Position numbers and translations under genes: made by a program. 64,000 nucleotides of DNA from Ancylobacter crimeensis (GTDB lineage: Bacteria > Pseudomonadota > Alphaproteobacteria > Rhizobiales > Xanthobacteraceae), in NCBI RefSeq assembly GCF_023016805.1, contig NZ_JALKCH010000002.1:310001-374000 (forward strand), read 5' to 3'. Position 1 is the first letter of the stretch, and every line of letters starts with the position of its first letter. The notes below the pieces were generated by a model. The model saw only the letters and a list, made by a program, of their open reading frames with translations. It was not told the origin of the DNA and did not search any database. Positions 63,583 through 64,000 of this stretch are shown piece after piece.

Positions 63583-64000
63583 TCAGGATTTGCCGAACAG
63601 CTTGTCCATCAGCCAGTCGTCGAGGCCGGGGGAGGGCGCCGCCGCGGGTGTGCTGCGTCCCGCTCCCACCGTGCCGGGCGGCAGCGGGTAGCTTCCTTGT
63701 GCCGGCGCCGGGCCGCCGGTGAAGGCCGGCTCGTCGGGCGCCTCGCCCGGCGCGCGTTCGGCCACGGCGGTGCCATAGGCGGAGGTGCCGGGCAGCACCA
63801 CGGGCGGCAGGCCTTCATGAGCGGTCTTCATCACCCGGCTCCAGATATCGACCGGCAGTGTCCCCCCGCTCGCCTTCTTCGTCGGTGAGGCGTCGTCATT
63901 GCCGAGCCAGACGCCGGCGATGTAGCGCCCGCTATAGCCGACAAACCAGGCGTCGCGCCAATCCTGGCTGGTGCCGGTCTTGCCGGCGATCGGCCAGCCC
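63583..64000 (-). CDS. Class A penicillin-binding protein, C-terminal part (5' truncated by window)
   Basis: The frame runs from 64000 to the stop at 63583, so only the last ~139 residues are seen. It begins with the transpeptidase KTGTS motif (GWPIAGKTGTSQDWRDAWFV), followed by GYSGRYIAGVWLGNDDASP and GGTLPVDIWSRVMKTAHEG, typical of PBP1a-type bifunctional peptidoglycan synthases (mrcA/ponA). The tail is Pro/Ala-rich and ends WLMDKLFGKS. N-terminal glycosyltransferase and most of the transpeptidase domain lie beyond the window. The stop is 11 bases from the stop of the SprT-like gene. Confidence 0.9.
   Translation of the reverse strand, partial: GWPIAGKTGTSQDWRDAWFVGYSGRYIAGVWLGNDDASPTKKASGGTLPVDIWSRVMKTAHEGLPPVVLPGTSAYGTAVAERAPGEAPDEPAFTGGPAPAQGSYPLPPGTVGAGRSTPAAAPSPGLDDWLMDKLFGKS

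Overview
The window is GC-rich chromosomal DNA from an alphaproteobacterium, most likely of the order Hyphomicrobiales (Rhizobiales). The evidence is a gcrA cell-cycle regulator divergent from argD-argF-hslO, an F0 ATP synthase operon (atpI-atpB-atpE-b'-b) apart from the F1 genes, a SAM-II riboswitch in front of metZ followed by apaG, an SRP RNA just upstream of dnaX, and an HDAC/xseB/dxs/tlyA/RNA-methyltransferase neighbourhood. A family-level placement (Xanthobacteraceae-like) is only a guess. Coding density is high and almost all genes are ordinary chromosomal ones. I see no prophage, insertion sequence, CRISPR array, tRNA or rRNA.

Layout. 1-5 kb: 3' end of smc, then the F0 operon with its own promoter and terminator. 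5-12 kb: SleB-type cell wall hydrolase, Sua5 (tRNA t6A), HDAC-like deacetylase, xseB, DUF1284, a membrane methyltransferase and a membrane-anchored lipase-like protein. 12-17 kb: dxs, a periplasmic protein, tlyA and an RlmD/RumA-like methyltransferase. 17-23 kb: an AT-rich islet with a 73-residue gene, a DUF1194 von Willebrand protein, a RibBX riboflavin enzyme carrying an N-terminal HTH domain, an amidase-domain protein, aroC and a CorC/CNNM protein. 23-32 kb: orphan Flp pilin, hrpB, an omega-aminotransferase, a TPR membrane protein, proline iminopeptidase and an L,D-transpeptidase lipoprotein. 31-35 kb: SDR oxidoreductase and a two-gene phosphonate module (FAD oxidoreductase + phnX). 35-42 kb: hisS-hisZ-hisG, cysG, UPF0114 and msrA. 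42-46 kb: an LplT-Aas fusion with a translationally coupled TetR regulator and a palindromic operator. 46-50 kb: repeat-containing secreted protein, ybaB, dnaX, SRP RNA and a small secreted protein. 50-59 kb: nudC, a tandem-domain dCTP deaminase, SAM-II/metZ, apaG, trkH, argE and an NCS2 permease. 58-64 kb: hslO, argF, argD, gcrA, a SprT/DUF45 peptidase and the 3' end of a class A penicillin-binding protein.

The most unusual item is the riboflavin gene at 18300-19601. A Cro/YdaS-like helix-turn-helix domain is fused in frame to DHBP synthase plus a degenerate GTP cyclohydrolase II domain. A perfect 19-bp palindrome sits about 60 bp upstream of its start, and I see no FMN riboswitch there. This suggests an enzyme that may regulate its own gene, which is inference. 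Second is the LplT-Aas/TetR operon, whose 18-bp palindrome overlaps the -10 region of a near-consensus promoter.
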